From assembly GCF_000716785.1 (NCBI RefSeq), contig NZ_JNYY01000002.1, positions 124,001 to 188,000 on the forward strand: a stretch of DNA of 64,000 bases. The letters run 5' to 3'. Of this stretch, positions 42,190 to 49,590 are shown one piece after another (within the stretch, counting starts at the first letter, position 1; every line of letters begins with the position of its first letter). The stretch is from Amycolatopsis vancoresmycina (GTDB lineage Bacteria; Actinomycetota; Actinomycetes; Mycobacteriales; Pseudonocardiaceae). The translations under genes and the position numbers were made by a program. The notes beneath the pieces were generated by a model. It saw nothing but the letters and a program-made list of their open reading frames with translations. It made no database searches and was not told where the DNA came from.

Positions 42190-43181
42190 CCCGGCACGCC
42201 CGCCGTCGCTCCGCCGGGCCTCGGGACGCCGGCGATCCACAGGCGGCCGGTGGCCGCGACGTTCGCCGCCATCGAGGGGTCCGCCGTGGGCATGCGGAAG
42301 CCGATCACCGTTCCGTCCGCGAGCATCGTCAGGCCGCTCAGGCGGGCGCCGCGGGGGCCCATGCGGACCGGGCCGTCCAGTACCGCGCGCAGCTCCGTCC
42401 AGTGGTCGGCCGCGAGCGGGCGGCGGTAGGCGAGCGAGCGGGCCGCCGCCACCAGGGCGGTCAGCAGGGCGCCGGCCGCGAAAGTCCACGCGATCCAGCC
42501 CGTGGCCGGGAGCTCGAGCCGGACCCAGCCCGCGAAGGCGGCCAGGACCAGCAGGAACGCGGCCAGCGCGCGGTGGTCGCGGGCGATGCGGCGCCGGTGC
42601 GCCGTCAGCACCGGGTCGAGCCGCGGCGAGTACGCCCCGGCCGCCGGTGGCACGGCGGCCGCTTCCGCCGGTGGCGCGTCGAAGATCCGGGCGCGGCGGA
42701 CCCGCATCACGCCGGGGAACCCGACGAACACCTTCGGGCCCCGGCCGAGCAGCCACACCCGCCGGTGCGTGGCCAGCAGCAGGCGATACGGCTCGTCGAG
42801 GCGGACGCGCAGCCACCGGCCGTCGGGCAGCCGCACCCCGACCGACCGCCCGGCGGCGACCAGGCCGTCGGCGGCGATGTCCACCTGCCGGAACGCCTCG
42901 CGCTTCAGCCGCGTCTCCGGAACGCGGACGTAGGCGCGGTACAGCCACCGCGCTTCGACCGCGCCCACCAGCGCGAGGATGCCGACGGGCAGCAGCACGC
43001 CGGCGCCGGTGAAGAACTGGGCAACCCCGAAGGCCAGGAAGAACCAGGACAGCAGCCGCTGGTTCGCGGCGTTGCGGCCGAGGCGGTCGAGGTACTCGCC
43101 GAAGATCGGCAGGGCCCCGGACGGCATGGCGGGGTCGAGCTCGAACGCGCGGACGCGCTCGGGGACCGGGACGATCGGCAC
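42156..43181 (-). CDS. Uncharacterised multi-span membrane protein
   Basis: A 341-residue protein with two hydrophobic clusters (about 42-80 and 210-250) and a central soluble domain. Near residue 150 it holds LLGRGPKVFVGFPGVMRVRRARIFDAPP, with no recognised function. The C-terminus LSGLTMLADGTVIGFRM may be beta-rich. GTG start at 43181. Overlaps the end of the convergent MFS gene by 34 bases. Nothing in context assigns a role. Confidence 0.6.
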   Translation of the reverse strand: MPIVPVPERVRAFELDPAMPSGALPIFGEYLDRLGRNAANQRLLSWFFLAFGVAQFFTGAGVLLPVGILALVGAVEARWLYRAYVRVPETRLKREAFRQVDIAADGLVAAGRSVGVRLPDGRWLRVRLDEPYRLLLATHRRVWLLGRGPKVFVGFPGVMRVRRARIFDAPPAEAAAVPPAAGAYSPRLDPVLTAHRRRIARDHRALAAFLLVLAAFAGWVRLELPATGWIAWTFAAGALLTALVAAARSLAYRRPLAADHWTELRAVLDGPVRMGPRGARLSGLTMLADGTVIGFRMPTADPSMAANVAATGRLWIAGVPRPGGATAGVPGYPVLGTVWLG

Positions 43182-43299
43182 GCGGAACCCCCACGGGGTC
43201 GGGTAGTTACCCGCTTTTCGACAAACTGGGCACCGGCGTTACCGGATGTGTCGTTCCGCGGAACGGACGTAATCGCCACGACTACCCAGACCGCCGGAT

Positions 43300-43318
43300 T
43301 CAGGTTAGGCTCACCTAA
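43300..43318. promoter_or_regulatory. IdeR/DmdR-type iron box
   Basis: TCAGGTTAGGCTCACCTAA matches 17 of 19 positions of the consensus TTAGGTTAGSCTAACCTAA. It ends 14 bases before the DUF2470 GTG start, where a bound repressor would block initiation. Confidence 0.75.
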
Positions 43319-43332
43319 GTAGGAGGTGAGCC
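43308..43332 (+). promoter_or_regulatory. Start-site hairpin overlapping the iron box
   Basis: GGCTCACCT (43308-43316) and AGGTGAGCC (43324-43332) pair perfectly around AAGTAGG. The distal arm and loop contain AGGAGGTGAG, the ribosome site of the gene at 43333. Confidence 0.6.
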
Positions 43333-44124
43333 GTGACCGAGGCACCCACATCCGTCCGCCGCCCGCCGGCGCCGAACCCCGCCGAGCGCGCCAAGACGAT
43401 CGCGACCCGCACCGGGCCCGCGTCGCTGCTGCCGACGTGCGAACGCGCGGACCTGGACGGCGAGCGGGTCGTGCCGCTCCTGCACCACGTGCACCACAGC
43501 GGCAGCGTCAGCGTGCTGCTGCCGGACGACCACCAGCTGGTGCGCGCGGCGAAGCAGACCCAGCGCGGCGAGCTGGCCGTGATGGTCGAGCTCGCCGACC
43601 AGGCCCCGGTCGCCCTGCGCGAACCCATCCGCGGGCTGCTGTGGATCACCGGCTGGCTGCGGCCGCTGTCCCCGGTGTCGGCCCGCGCGCGGGCGGTGGC
43701 GATCGCCGAGACGCGGCCGGACGAGCGGCTCCTCGACGTCGGCCACGGCGTGACGCTGCTGCGGCTCACCCCGGCGTCGCTCGTGCTCGCCGACGCCGAG
43801 GGCACCCACTCGCTGCGCCCGCACATGTTCAGCGCGGCGACACCCGACCCGTTCCACGACTACGAAGCCCACTGGCTGCGGCACCTGGAAGCCGACCACG
43901 CCGACGTCGTCGGCCGGCTGGCCAAGCACCTGCCGGCGGACCTGCGCGGCGGCCGGATCCGGCCGCTCGGGCTCGACCGGTTCGGGCTGCGGCTGCGCGT
44001 CGAGGCCGACACGAGCGACCACGACGTCCGGCTGGCGTTCTCGCGATCGGTCGACAACCCGGCGCAGCTCGCGTCGGAGCTGCGCCGGCTGGTCGGTTGC
44101 CCGTTCCTGCGCGGCGGCTCGTGA
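43333..44124 (+). CDS. DUF2470 protein, probable haem/iron-related
   Basis: A 263-residue protein with an N-terminal pyridoxamine-oxidase-like beta part and a C-terminal DUF2470 domain (about 180-255; HWLRHLEADHADVVGRLAKHL and AFSRSVDNPAQLASELRRLV). DUF2470 is found with haem-degrading HugZ/HutZ-type proteins, so a haem-iron role is plausible. Support from DNA: an iron box immediately upstream. GTG at 43333 directly after AGGAGG. The stop codon lies inside palindrome copy B. No other haem gene is adjacent. Confidence 0.75.
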   Translation: MTEAPTSVRRPPAPNPAERAKTIATRTGPASLLPTCERADLDGERVVPLLHHVHHSGSVSVLLPDDHQLVRAAKQTQRGELAVMVELADQAPVALREPIRGLLWITGWLRPLSPVSARARAVAIAETRPDERLLDVGHGVTLLRLTPASLVLADAEGTHSLRPHMFSAATPDPFHDYEAHWLRHLEADHADVVGRLAKHLPADLRGGRIRPLGLDRFGLRLRVEADTSDHDVRLAFSRSVDNPAQLASELRRLVGCPFLRGGS

Positions 44125-44163
44125 GTGGTAAGGAGGGTTAGAACCCTCCTTACCACTCACGAG
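44118..44163. repeat. Long palindrome, copy B (TCGTGAGTGGTAAGG family)
   Basis: Perfect 22-base arms (44118-44139, 44142-44163). The outer TCGTGAGTGGTAAGG is identical to copy A, but the inner stem is AGGGTT/AACCCT where A has GCGCGTT/AACGCGC; pairing is preserved. Lies between convergent genes and contains the DUF2470 stop, so it can work as a two-way terminator. Confidence 0.85.
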
Positions 44164-44166
44164 GCG

Positions 44167-44628
44167 TCAGGCTAGTTCGGCCGGGAAGCCGCCCTTCGCG
44201 ATCGGGCCCCAGCTTTCGATCGTGACGCGGATGATGCTCTTGCCCTGCTTGACCATGGCTTCGCGGTATTCGTCCCAGTCCGGGTGTTCGCCGGAAATGG
44301 CGCGGAAGTACTCGACGAGCGGCTCGACCGAGTCCGGGATGTCGAGCACCTCGGCGGTGCCGTTCAGCTGCACCCACTGGTCGTTCCACTCGTCGGAGAG
44401 GATGCAGGCCGAGACCTTCGGGTTGCGCTTGACGTTGACGACCTTCGCGCGCTTCGGGTAGGTCGAGACGACCAGCCGGCCTTCGGCGTCGACACCGCAC
44501 GTGACCGGCGAGAGCTGCGGGCCGCCGTCGGCCTTCGTGGTCAGCAGGATCGCGCGGTGGCGGGTGGACAGGAACTCGACCAGGGCGGCGCGGTCGACGG
44601 TTTCGTTGGTGGCGATGCTCCTCGGCAT
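44167..44628 (-). CDS. PPOX-class F420-dependent oxidoreductase
   Basis: A 153-residue split-barrel protein of the pyridoxamine-5'-phosphate oxidase-like family, similar to actinobacterial F420-binding reductases. Segments: VDRAALVEFLSTRHRAILLTTKADGG at the N-terminus, RLVVSTYPKRAKVVNVKRNP and WVQLNGTAEVLD. The physiological substrate is unknown. ATG at 44628 preceded by a TACCGT element at six bases, suggesting a leaderless start. Divergent from the CPBP gene with only 22 bases between starts. Confidence 0.85.
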   Translation of the reverse strand: MPRSIATNETVDRAALVEFLSTRHRAILLTTKADGGPQLSPVTCGVDAEGRLVVSTYPKRAKVVNVKRNPKVSACILSDEWNDQWVQLNGTAEVLDIPDSVEPLVEYFRAISGEHPDWDEYREAMVKQGKSIIRVTIESWGPIAKGGFPAELA

Positions 44629-44634
44629 ACCCCG

Positions 44635-44644
44635 ACGGTAGCGT
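44635..44644. promoter_or_regulatory. Overlapping divergent -10 elements
   Basis: Minus-strand TACCGT (44640-44635) and plus-strand TAGCGT (44639-44644) share a central TA. Each ends six bases before its start codon (44628 minus, 44651 plus). Both transcripts would begin at the start codon. Confidence 0.5.
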
Positions 44645-44650
44645 GCGGAC

Positions 44651-45463
44651 ATGACGTTCACCGCGCGATCGTGGCTGGCCCCGGCCCGCCCCGAGTTCCC
44701 CGGGACGATCGAGGACCCGGCCGAGCGCCGCGCGGTCAAGCTCGAGCTGCTGATCGTCTTCGGGATCACGCTGGGCCTGTCCGGCGTGCGCAGCCTGCTG
44801 TCCCTTGTGGACTCGCTGCTGCAGCCGGTGCCGCTGGCGCAGCAGCAGACCCAGCTGAACGTCCCGCAGGCCGCGGCGAGCCTGATCGACCTGCTCAAGC
44901 AGCTGCTGTCGGCGGCGCAGCTGGTCGGCTGGGGCGCGCTCGGGCTGTACCTGCTGTGGCGCGCGGGCATCAAGGTCGCGCAACTGGGCCTCGACCGCCG
45001 GTCACCGGGCCGTGACGCGCTGCTGACGGTCGTGCTCGCCGCGCTGATCGGCGTGCCCGGCCTGGCGCTCTACTTCGTCTCGTACCACCTGGGGTTCAGC
45101 CTGGCCGTGCAACCGTCCACTTTGGGCGATACCTGGTGGCGGCCGATCTCGCTGACGCTCTCGGCGTTCGGCAACGCCTTCGCCGAGGAGGTCCTGGTCA
45201 TCGGCTACCTGCTGACGCGGCTGCGGCAGCTCGGCGTCCGGGAGAACTCCGCGGTGTTCGGCGCCGCCGTGCTGCGCGGGTCCTACCACCTGTACCAGGG
45301 GTTCGGCGGGTTCGTCGGTAACTTCGTCATGGGGCTGGTGTTCGGCCGGCTGTGGCAGAAGACGAACCGGCTGTGGCCGCTGGTCGCCGCGCACACGCTG
45401 TTCGACTTCGTGTCGTTCGTCGGATACGCCCTGTTGAAGGGGCACGTTTCCTGGCTCCCCTGA
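44651..45463 (+). CDS. CPBP-family intramembrane protease-like protein
   Basis: A 270-residue membrane protein with about eight spans and CPBP (CAAX protease/bacteriocin-processing) layout. The first motif is AEEVLVIGYLL; the usual EExxxRG has Arg changed to Ile. Later motifs LRGSYHLYQG and AAHTLFDF hold His and the HxxxD pair. Activity is therefore uncertain. ATG at 44651 follows TAGCGT by six bases. Followed by arcA after 13 bases. Confidence 0.75.
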   Translation: MTFTARSWLAPARPEFPGTIEDPAERRAVKLELLIVFGITLGLSGVRSLLSLVDSLLQPVPLAQQQTQLNVPQAAASLIDLLKQLLSAAQLVGWGALGLYLLWRAGIKVAQLGLDRRSPGRDALLTVVLAALIGVPGLALYFVSYHLGFSLAVQPSTLGDTWWRPISLTLSAFGNAFAEEVLVIGYLLTRLRQLGVRENSAVFGAAVLRGSYHLYQGFGGFVGNFVMGLVFGRLWQKTNRLWPLVAAHTLFDFVSFVGYALLKGHVSWLP

Positions 45464-45464
45464 C

Positions 45465-45470
45465 TAGGAT
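45465..45470 (+). promoter_or_regulatory. -10 element TAGGAT, leaderless arcA start
   Basis: TAGGAT ends six bases before GTG 45477, with only GGGGG between. The CPBP stop is two bases upstream. Confidence 0.45.
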
Positions 45471-45476
45471 CGGGGG

Positions 45477-46691
45477 GTGATCGACGAGACGGCACCTCCC
45501 CGGGTGGACAGCGAAGTCGGACCCCTGCGCGCGGTGCTGCTGCACCGGCCCGGCAACGAGCTCAAAAGGCTGACGCCCCGCAACAACGACCAGCTCCTGT
45601 TCGACTCGATCCCGTGGGTCGACCGGGCCCAGGACGAGCACGACGCGTTCGCCGAGGTGCTGCGCGGCCGCGGGGTCGACGTCCTGCTGCTGGCCGACGC
45701 GCTCCGGACAGCACTGGACGACGACCGCGCCCACGCGGCGGGCGTGCACGCGGCGGTCGACGACCGGCGGCTCGGCGGCGACCTGGCCGACTCGCTGCGG
45801 TCGCACCTGTCGAGCGTCGACGCGGCCGGCCTCGCCGAGGTGCTGATGGCCGGGATGACGTTCGAGGAGCTGCCGTCCGCGGAAGGCGCGTCGCTGGTGC
45901 GGATGATGAACCACCCGCACGACTTCGCCGTCGATCCGCTGCCGAACCTGCTGTTCACCCGCGATTCCTCGGCGTGGATCGCCGACCGGGTGGCGATTTC
46001 GTCGCTGACCATGCCCGCGCGCCGCCGCGAAACCGCGGTGCTGGACCTGATCTACGCCTACCACCCGTACTTCCGGCACGCGGCCCGCGCGTACGGCGCC
46101 CATTCGGCGCCGATCGAAGGCGGCGACGTGATGCTGCTGGCTCCGGGCGTGCTCGCCATCGGCGTCGGCGAGCGAACGACGGCCGCCGGCGCCGAGTCGC
46201 TGGCGCGGTCGGTGTTCGCCGACGGCATCGCGCACACCGTGCTCGCGGTGCCGATCGAGCAGTCCCGCGCGACCATGCACCTGGACACGGTGTGCACGAT
46301 GGTCGACGCCGACGCGGTGGTGATGTACCCGCTGGCGCGCGACTCGCTGACGGCGTTCACGCTGCGCCCGACCGGCGACGGCGGCGTGAAGGTCACGGGC
46401 CCGGCGCCGTTCCTGGTGGCCGCGGCCGAAGCGATGGAGATCGACCGGCTGCGCGTCATCGACACCGGCCTCGACCCGGTGACGGCCGAACGCGAGCAGT
46501 GGGACGACGGCAACAACACGCTCGCCCTGGCGCCGGGCGTGGTCGTGGGCTACGAGCGGAACGTCGAGACGAACGAGCGGCTGGAGGCGGCCGGCATCGA
46601 GGTGCTGCCGATCGCCGGCTCCGAGCTGGGCTCCGGCCGCGGCGGCCCGCGGTGCATGTCCTGCCCGGTGCGGCGCGACTCGCTGAAGTGA
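45477..46691 (+). CDS. arcA: Arginine deiminase
   Basis: A 404-residue arginine deiminase converting arginine to citrulline and ammonia, first step of the arginine deiminase pathway. Conserved motifs: NLLFTRDSSAWI, MHLDTVCTMVD (His/Asp), and the C-terminal catalytic Cys in GRGGPRCMSCP. GTG at 45477 begins MIDETAPPRVDSEVGPL. No arcB/arcC follows, so the enzyme may serve acid or nitrogen stress rather than a full ATP-producing pathway. A strong hairpin follows. Confidence 0.9.
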   Translation: MIDETAPPRVDSEVGPLRAVLLHRPGNELKRLTPRNNDQLLFDSIPWVDRAQDEHDAFAEVLRGRGVDVLLLADALRTALDDDRAHAAGVHAAVDDRRLGGDLADSLRSHLSSVDAAGLAEVLMAGMTFEELPSAEGASLVRMMNHPHDFAVDPLPNLLFTRDSSAWIADRVAISSLTMPARRRETAVLDLIYAYHPYFRHAARAYGAHSAPIEGGDVMLLAPGVLAIGVGERTTAAGAESLARSVFADGIAHTVLAVPIEQSRATMHLDTVCTMVDADAVVMYPLARDSLTAFTLRPTGDGGVKVTGPAPFLVAAAEAMEIDRLRVIDTGLDPVTAEREQWDDGNNTLALAPGVVVGYERNVETNERLEAAGIEVLPIAGSELGSGRGGPRCMSCPVRRDSLK

Positions 46692-46694
46692 ATG

Positions 46695-46734
46695 AAGCCT
46701 TCCCTAAATTGCTGCACGCATTTAGGGAAGGCTT
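46695..46734. terminator. Terminator hairpin after arcA
   Basis: Perfect 15-base arms (46695-46709, AAGCCTTCCCTAAAT; 46720-46734) around a 10-base loop, four bases after the arcA stop and in an AT-rich patch. Confidence 0.8.
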
Positions 46735-46756
46735 ACTTAAATAAGGTTGGTCTTCT

Positions 46757-46775
46757 TTAGGAATGGTAACCCTAA
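46757..46775. promoter_or_regulatory. Candidate iron box upstream of ferritin
   Basis: TTAGGAATGGTAACCCTAA has perfect TTAGG/CCTAA outer halves and matches 13 of 19 positions of the IdeR consensus. It lies about 50 bases upstream of the likely -10 element, where an activator or derepressor would bind. Confidence 0.45.
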
Positions 46776-46823
46776 TAGGGGGCAGATCACCAGTGGCGGG
46801 TGGCGATTACGCCAAACTTGATC

Positions 46824-46829
46824 TATTCT
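46824..46829 (+). promoter_or_regulatory. -10 element TATTCT, leaderless ferritin start
   Basis: TATTCT ends seven bases before ATG 46837; no ribosome site is present, as expected for a leaderless transcript. Confidence 0.45.
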
Positions 46830-46836
46830 GATCTGC

Positions 46837-47391
46837 ATGGCCCTCATCACCAAGAAAGAACCGCGCTCCAAGTTCTACGAACTGCTGCAGGCGCAGATCC
46901 ACAACGAGTTCAACGCGTCCCAGCAGTACATCGCGCTCGCGGTGTGGTTCGACGCCGAGGACCTGCCGCAGCTGGCGAAGCACTTCTACAAGCAGTCCGT
47001 CGAGGAGCGCAACCACGCGATGGCGCTCGTGCAGTACATGCTCGACCGCGACCACCACGTCGAGATCCCCGGCACCGGTGAGGTGCGCAACGACTTCTCC
47101 GGCGTCACCGAAGTCATCGAGCTCGCGCTCGAACAGGAGAAGGAAGTCGCTGCCGACATCTCCGCGATGGCGAAGGCCGCGCGTGCCGAAGAGGACTACA
47201 TCAGCGAGCAGTTCACGCAGTGGTTCCTCAAGGAGCAGGTCGAAGAGATCTCGCAGATGAGCACCCTGCTGAACGTCGTCAAGCGCGCGAACGGCAACCT
47301 GTTCGAGGTCGAAAACCACCTGTACCGCGAGTCCGTCGGCGACGGCGGCACCGACTCGCAGATGCCCCCGGTGGCCGGCGGCAAGCTCTGA
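46837..47391 (+). CDS. Ferritin
   Basis: A 184-residue non-haem ferritin that stores iron in a 24-subunit shell. The ferroxidase residues are carried by QAQIHNEFNASQQYIALAVWF, YKQSVEERNHAMALVQYM and LEQEKEVAADISAM, with the usual Glu/His positions. The C-terminal extension (residues 155-184) resembles mycobacterial BfrB. ATG at 46837, no ribosome site, TATTCT close upstream and an iron box at 46757. Followed by a strong terminator. Confidence 0.9.
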   Translation: MALITKKEPRSKFYELLQAQIHNEFNASQQYIALAVWFDAEDLPQLAKHFYKQSVEERNHAMALVQYMLDRDHHVEIPGTGEVRNDFSGVTEVIELALEQEKEVAADISAMAKAARAEEDYISEQFTQWFLKEQVEEISQMSTLLNVVKRANGNLFEVENHLYRESVGDGGTDSQMPPVAGGKL

Positions 47392-47413
47392 CGCTTCCGG
47401 CGCTCGAACGGAG

Positions 47414-47449
47414 AAACCCGGGCCCTCCCCCTGTGGACGGCCCGGGTTT
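47414..47449 (+). terminator. Rho-independent terminator after ferritin
   Basis: Arms AAACCCGGGCC (47414-47424) and GGCCCGGGTTT (47439-47449) with a 14-base loop, then a further T. Shared with the convergent gene downstream. Confidence 0.85.
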
Positions 47450-47467
47450 TCCGCATGCGGCCGGCCC

Positions 47468-48286
47468 TCAGCCGGCGCAGTCCGCGTTGACCACCGAAAG
47501 GCTCGTGTGCGTGACCACGGAGTCTTCCAGCAGGAACTCGAATTCGGCGGTGGCAGCCGGGGCGGTGATCGCGCCGGGCTGTTCCTTCGCTCCGGGGTAG
47601 GCCGCGAGGACCTGCTGCCTCGTGGCTCCGTTGCCGATGCCCTCGGCTGTGTGCACCGCCTGGTCCGGTGTGATGACCAGGAGCCCCGCCGACTTCGAGA
47701 CCACGATGGTCGCGGGCGCGGGCACCCCACCGCCGGTGGCGTTGTAGACGGTGCAGGTGGCGACGGGGTTCGGATTGCTGAGCGTGACACCCTGCGCGGC
47801 GATCTGCTGGTCGGACATGCCCAGCTTGACGGTGCCGAACCCGTCCACGTCGAGCCGGGGCCCAGTCACCACGGGCGGCAGCCTCGACGGCGAGGGGTCC
47901 GACGACTGCGGCGTCTTCGACGGCGGTGAGCCAGCGGGCTGCGAACCGCGGATGTCATGGGTGCTGGTCGGCCCGGGCGTCGACGGCTCCGGCGGCCGGC
48001 CCTGCGTGAGGTTTTCGGGCGGCTTGACGCTGCTTTCGGTCCCGTCGGCGGACATCACCGCGGTGCCGTCCTCGGTGTGGAGCCGGACCATGGTCAGCCC
48101 ACCCGAGACGGCGACCACGGCCGCCGCGACCCCGGCCACGGCCTGCACGACGTGGCGACGACGGCGACGCCGTCGCGCACCGGCGACGATGACCGTGCCG
48201 GCGTCCGGCGGCGGGGGTAAGTCCAGCCGCTCGTCGGCGAACAGCGTGCGCAGCCGCTGCTCCAGTTCGTCCTCGGAGATGTTCAA
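47468..48286 (-). CDS. Single-span membrane protein partner of the sigma factor
   Basis: A 272-residue protein: acidic cytosolic N-terminus (NISEDELEQRLRTLFADERLDLPPPP), arginine cluster, a membrane span (about 45-65), a Pro/Ser/Thr linker (about 75-145) and a beta-type exported domain with paired cysteines (VATCTVYNA, NADCAG). The architecture fits an anti-sigma-type partner, though no zinc-binding HxxxCxxC is visible. TTG start overlaps the sigma gene stop as TTGA. Role as sigma regulator is context inference. Confidence 0.65.
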   Translation of the reverse strand: MNISEDELEQRLRTLFADERLDLPPPPDAGTVIVAGARRRRRRRHVVQAVAGVAAAVVAVSGGLTMVRLHTEDGTAVMSADGTESSVKPPENLTQGRPPEPSTPGPTSTHDIRGSQPAGSPPSKTPQSSDPSPSRLPPVVTGPRLDVDGFGTVKLGMSDQQIAAQGVTLSNPNPVATCTVYNATGGGVPAPATIVVSKSAGLLVITPDQAVHTAEGIGNGATRQQVLAAYPGAKEQPGAITAPAATAEFEFLLEDSVVTHTSLSVVNADCAG

Positions 48287-48828
48287 CCCGCACCACTCCC
48301 TTCGCCTTCGCCGTCGGCCGCCTTCAGTTTCGTCCGAAGGGACGCGATCGCCTTGCTGGCCTGGCTCTTCACGGTGCCCTGGGTGATGCCGAGCGCACCG
48401 GCGATCTCCGCTTCCGAGAGACCTTCGTAGTAACGCAGCACCATCACGGCACGTTGTCTCGGCGGCAGCGTTCGTAACGCACGCCACAGCGGCTCGTGCT
48501 CGAACGGGTCGTCCGGCACGTGCGGGCTGGTGTCCGGCAGGTCCGCGACGAGGTTCTCGCGGCGCGTGCGGCGCCACCGGCTCACGTGCGCGTTCGCCAT
48601 CGACCGGCGGACGTAGGCCAGCGGGTCACCGGTCTTGTCGTGGACGTACGTCCAGCGGGAACCGATCTTTTCCAGCACGGTCTGCACCAGGTCCGCCGCA
48701 TCGTGCGGGTTGCCGGTGAGCGCGTGGCCGTACCGCAGCAGCCCAGGCAGGGTGGCCTGCACGAAGTCGCCGAAGTCGACGAACTCGCCAGGCAACGTCG
48801 CGGTCCTCCCTCGGCCTGCGCTGGTCAT
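48283..48828 (-). CDS. SigE-family ECF RNA polymerase sigma factor
   Basis: A 181-residue SigE-type ECF sigma factor. Region 2 includes VQATLPGLLRYGHALTG and DLVQTVLEKIGSRW; region 4 has LPPRQRAVMVLRYYEGLSEA, then IAGALGITQGTVKSQASKA for -35 recognition. ATG at 48828 begins at the normal family start; the frame is open up to a GTG at 49038, which would add a 70-residue low-complexity extension, considered unlikely. Coupled through TTGA to its membrane partner. The 279 bases upstream show no other gene. Confidence 0.85.
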   Translation of the reverse strand: MTSAGRGRTATLPGEFVDFGDFVQATLPGLLRYGHALTGNPHDAADLVQTVLEKIGSRWTYVHDKTGDPLAYVRRSMANAHVSRWRRTRRENLVADLPDTSPHVPDDPFEHEPLWRALRTLPPRQRAVMVLRYYEGLSEAEIAGALGITQGTVKSQASKAIASLRTKLKAADGEGEGSGAG

Positions 48829-49107
48829 CGGAGTGACGATCCGGCCGAACGCAGGCGGGCACGGCCCGGAGTCAATCCGCTCGCCGGCACCGATCCCGCC
48901 GTGGACACTGGCCGGATCGCTACCGGTCGACAGAGCATCTCCCCCGGTGAAGACGGGTGCCGCAGCGGTCACCGTATCGCCTCCCATCGGGGTCGGGTAG
49001 CCGGCAGCCGAGCCGCCTTCCTCCCCAACACGCATCACAGCCCCCTCAGGTTGCCCGCGTTCCCGGCCGAGTTCGCGATCACCCGGCCGGGTAGTGATCT
49101 GCCCACG

Positions 49108-49461
49108 TCAGCGGTGGGCGAGCGAGTCGGGCAGCCGGAAACCGCCGCCGTCGGACTCGGGGAATTCGTGCACGCCGACGACCGCCGCGTGCGGGACCGG
49201 GCCGTAGACGTGCGGGAACCAGATCCCCTCCGGGTGCGGCGGCGCGCCGTCTTCCCAGCGGACCGGCGCCTCGACCTTCACCGGATCGATCTCGAGCAGC
49301 ACCAGGTCGGTGCGGCCCCGGTAACGGATGTTGGCAGGCAGGGTCGCCGTGCCGAAGTCGGAACAGTGGATGAACCCGACCTCCCCCAGCGAAGCCGGCC
49401 GGTACACGCCGCCCTCGCCCACTTCGGCCCAGTCGGCCGCCCCACAGATGTGAAGTATCAC
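49108..49461 (-). CDS. DUF952 family protein
   Basis: A 117-residue DUF952 protein (related to ADP-ribosyl-transfer folds), beginning VILHICGAADWAEVG with the family segments VGFIHCSDFGTATLPANIRY and DLVLLEIDPVKVEAPVRWED, and ending with FPHVYGPVPHAAVV. DUF952 proteins are small and of unknown activity; the conserved His-Cys and FPHVYGP are present. GTG at 49461 is chosen because the motif begins there. Solitary. Confidence 0.85.
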   Translation of the reverse strand: MILHICGAADWAEVGEGGVYRPASLGEVGFIHCSDFGTATLPANIRYRGRTDLVLLEIDPVKVEAPVRWEDGAPPHPEGIWFPHVYGPVPHAAVVGVHEFPESDGGGFRLPDSLAHR

Positions 49462-49590
49462 GCCGAGAATCGTCCCACCGGCGCGATCCGGCGGCGGTGT
49501 CTCGTGCGCCACATAACGCCTGGTTGAACGCTCATCGAGCGAGTGGAGGACCGCCGGTCCGTACCGGCGGTCCGGCGCCCGCCGACGGGG

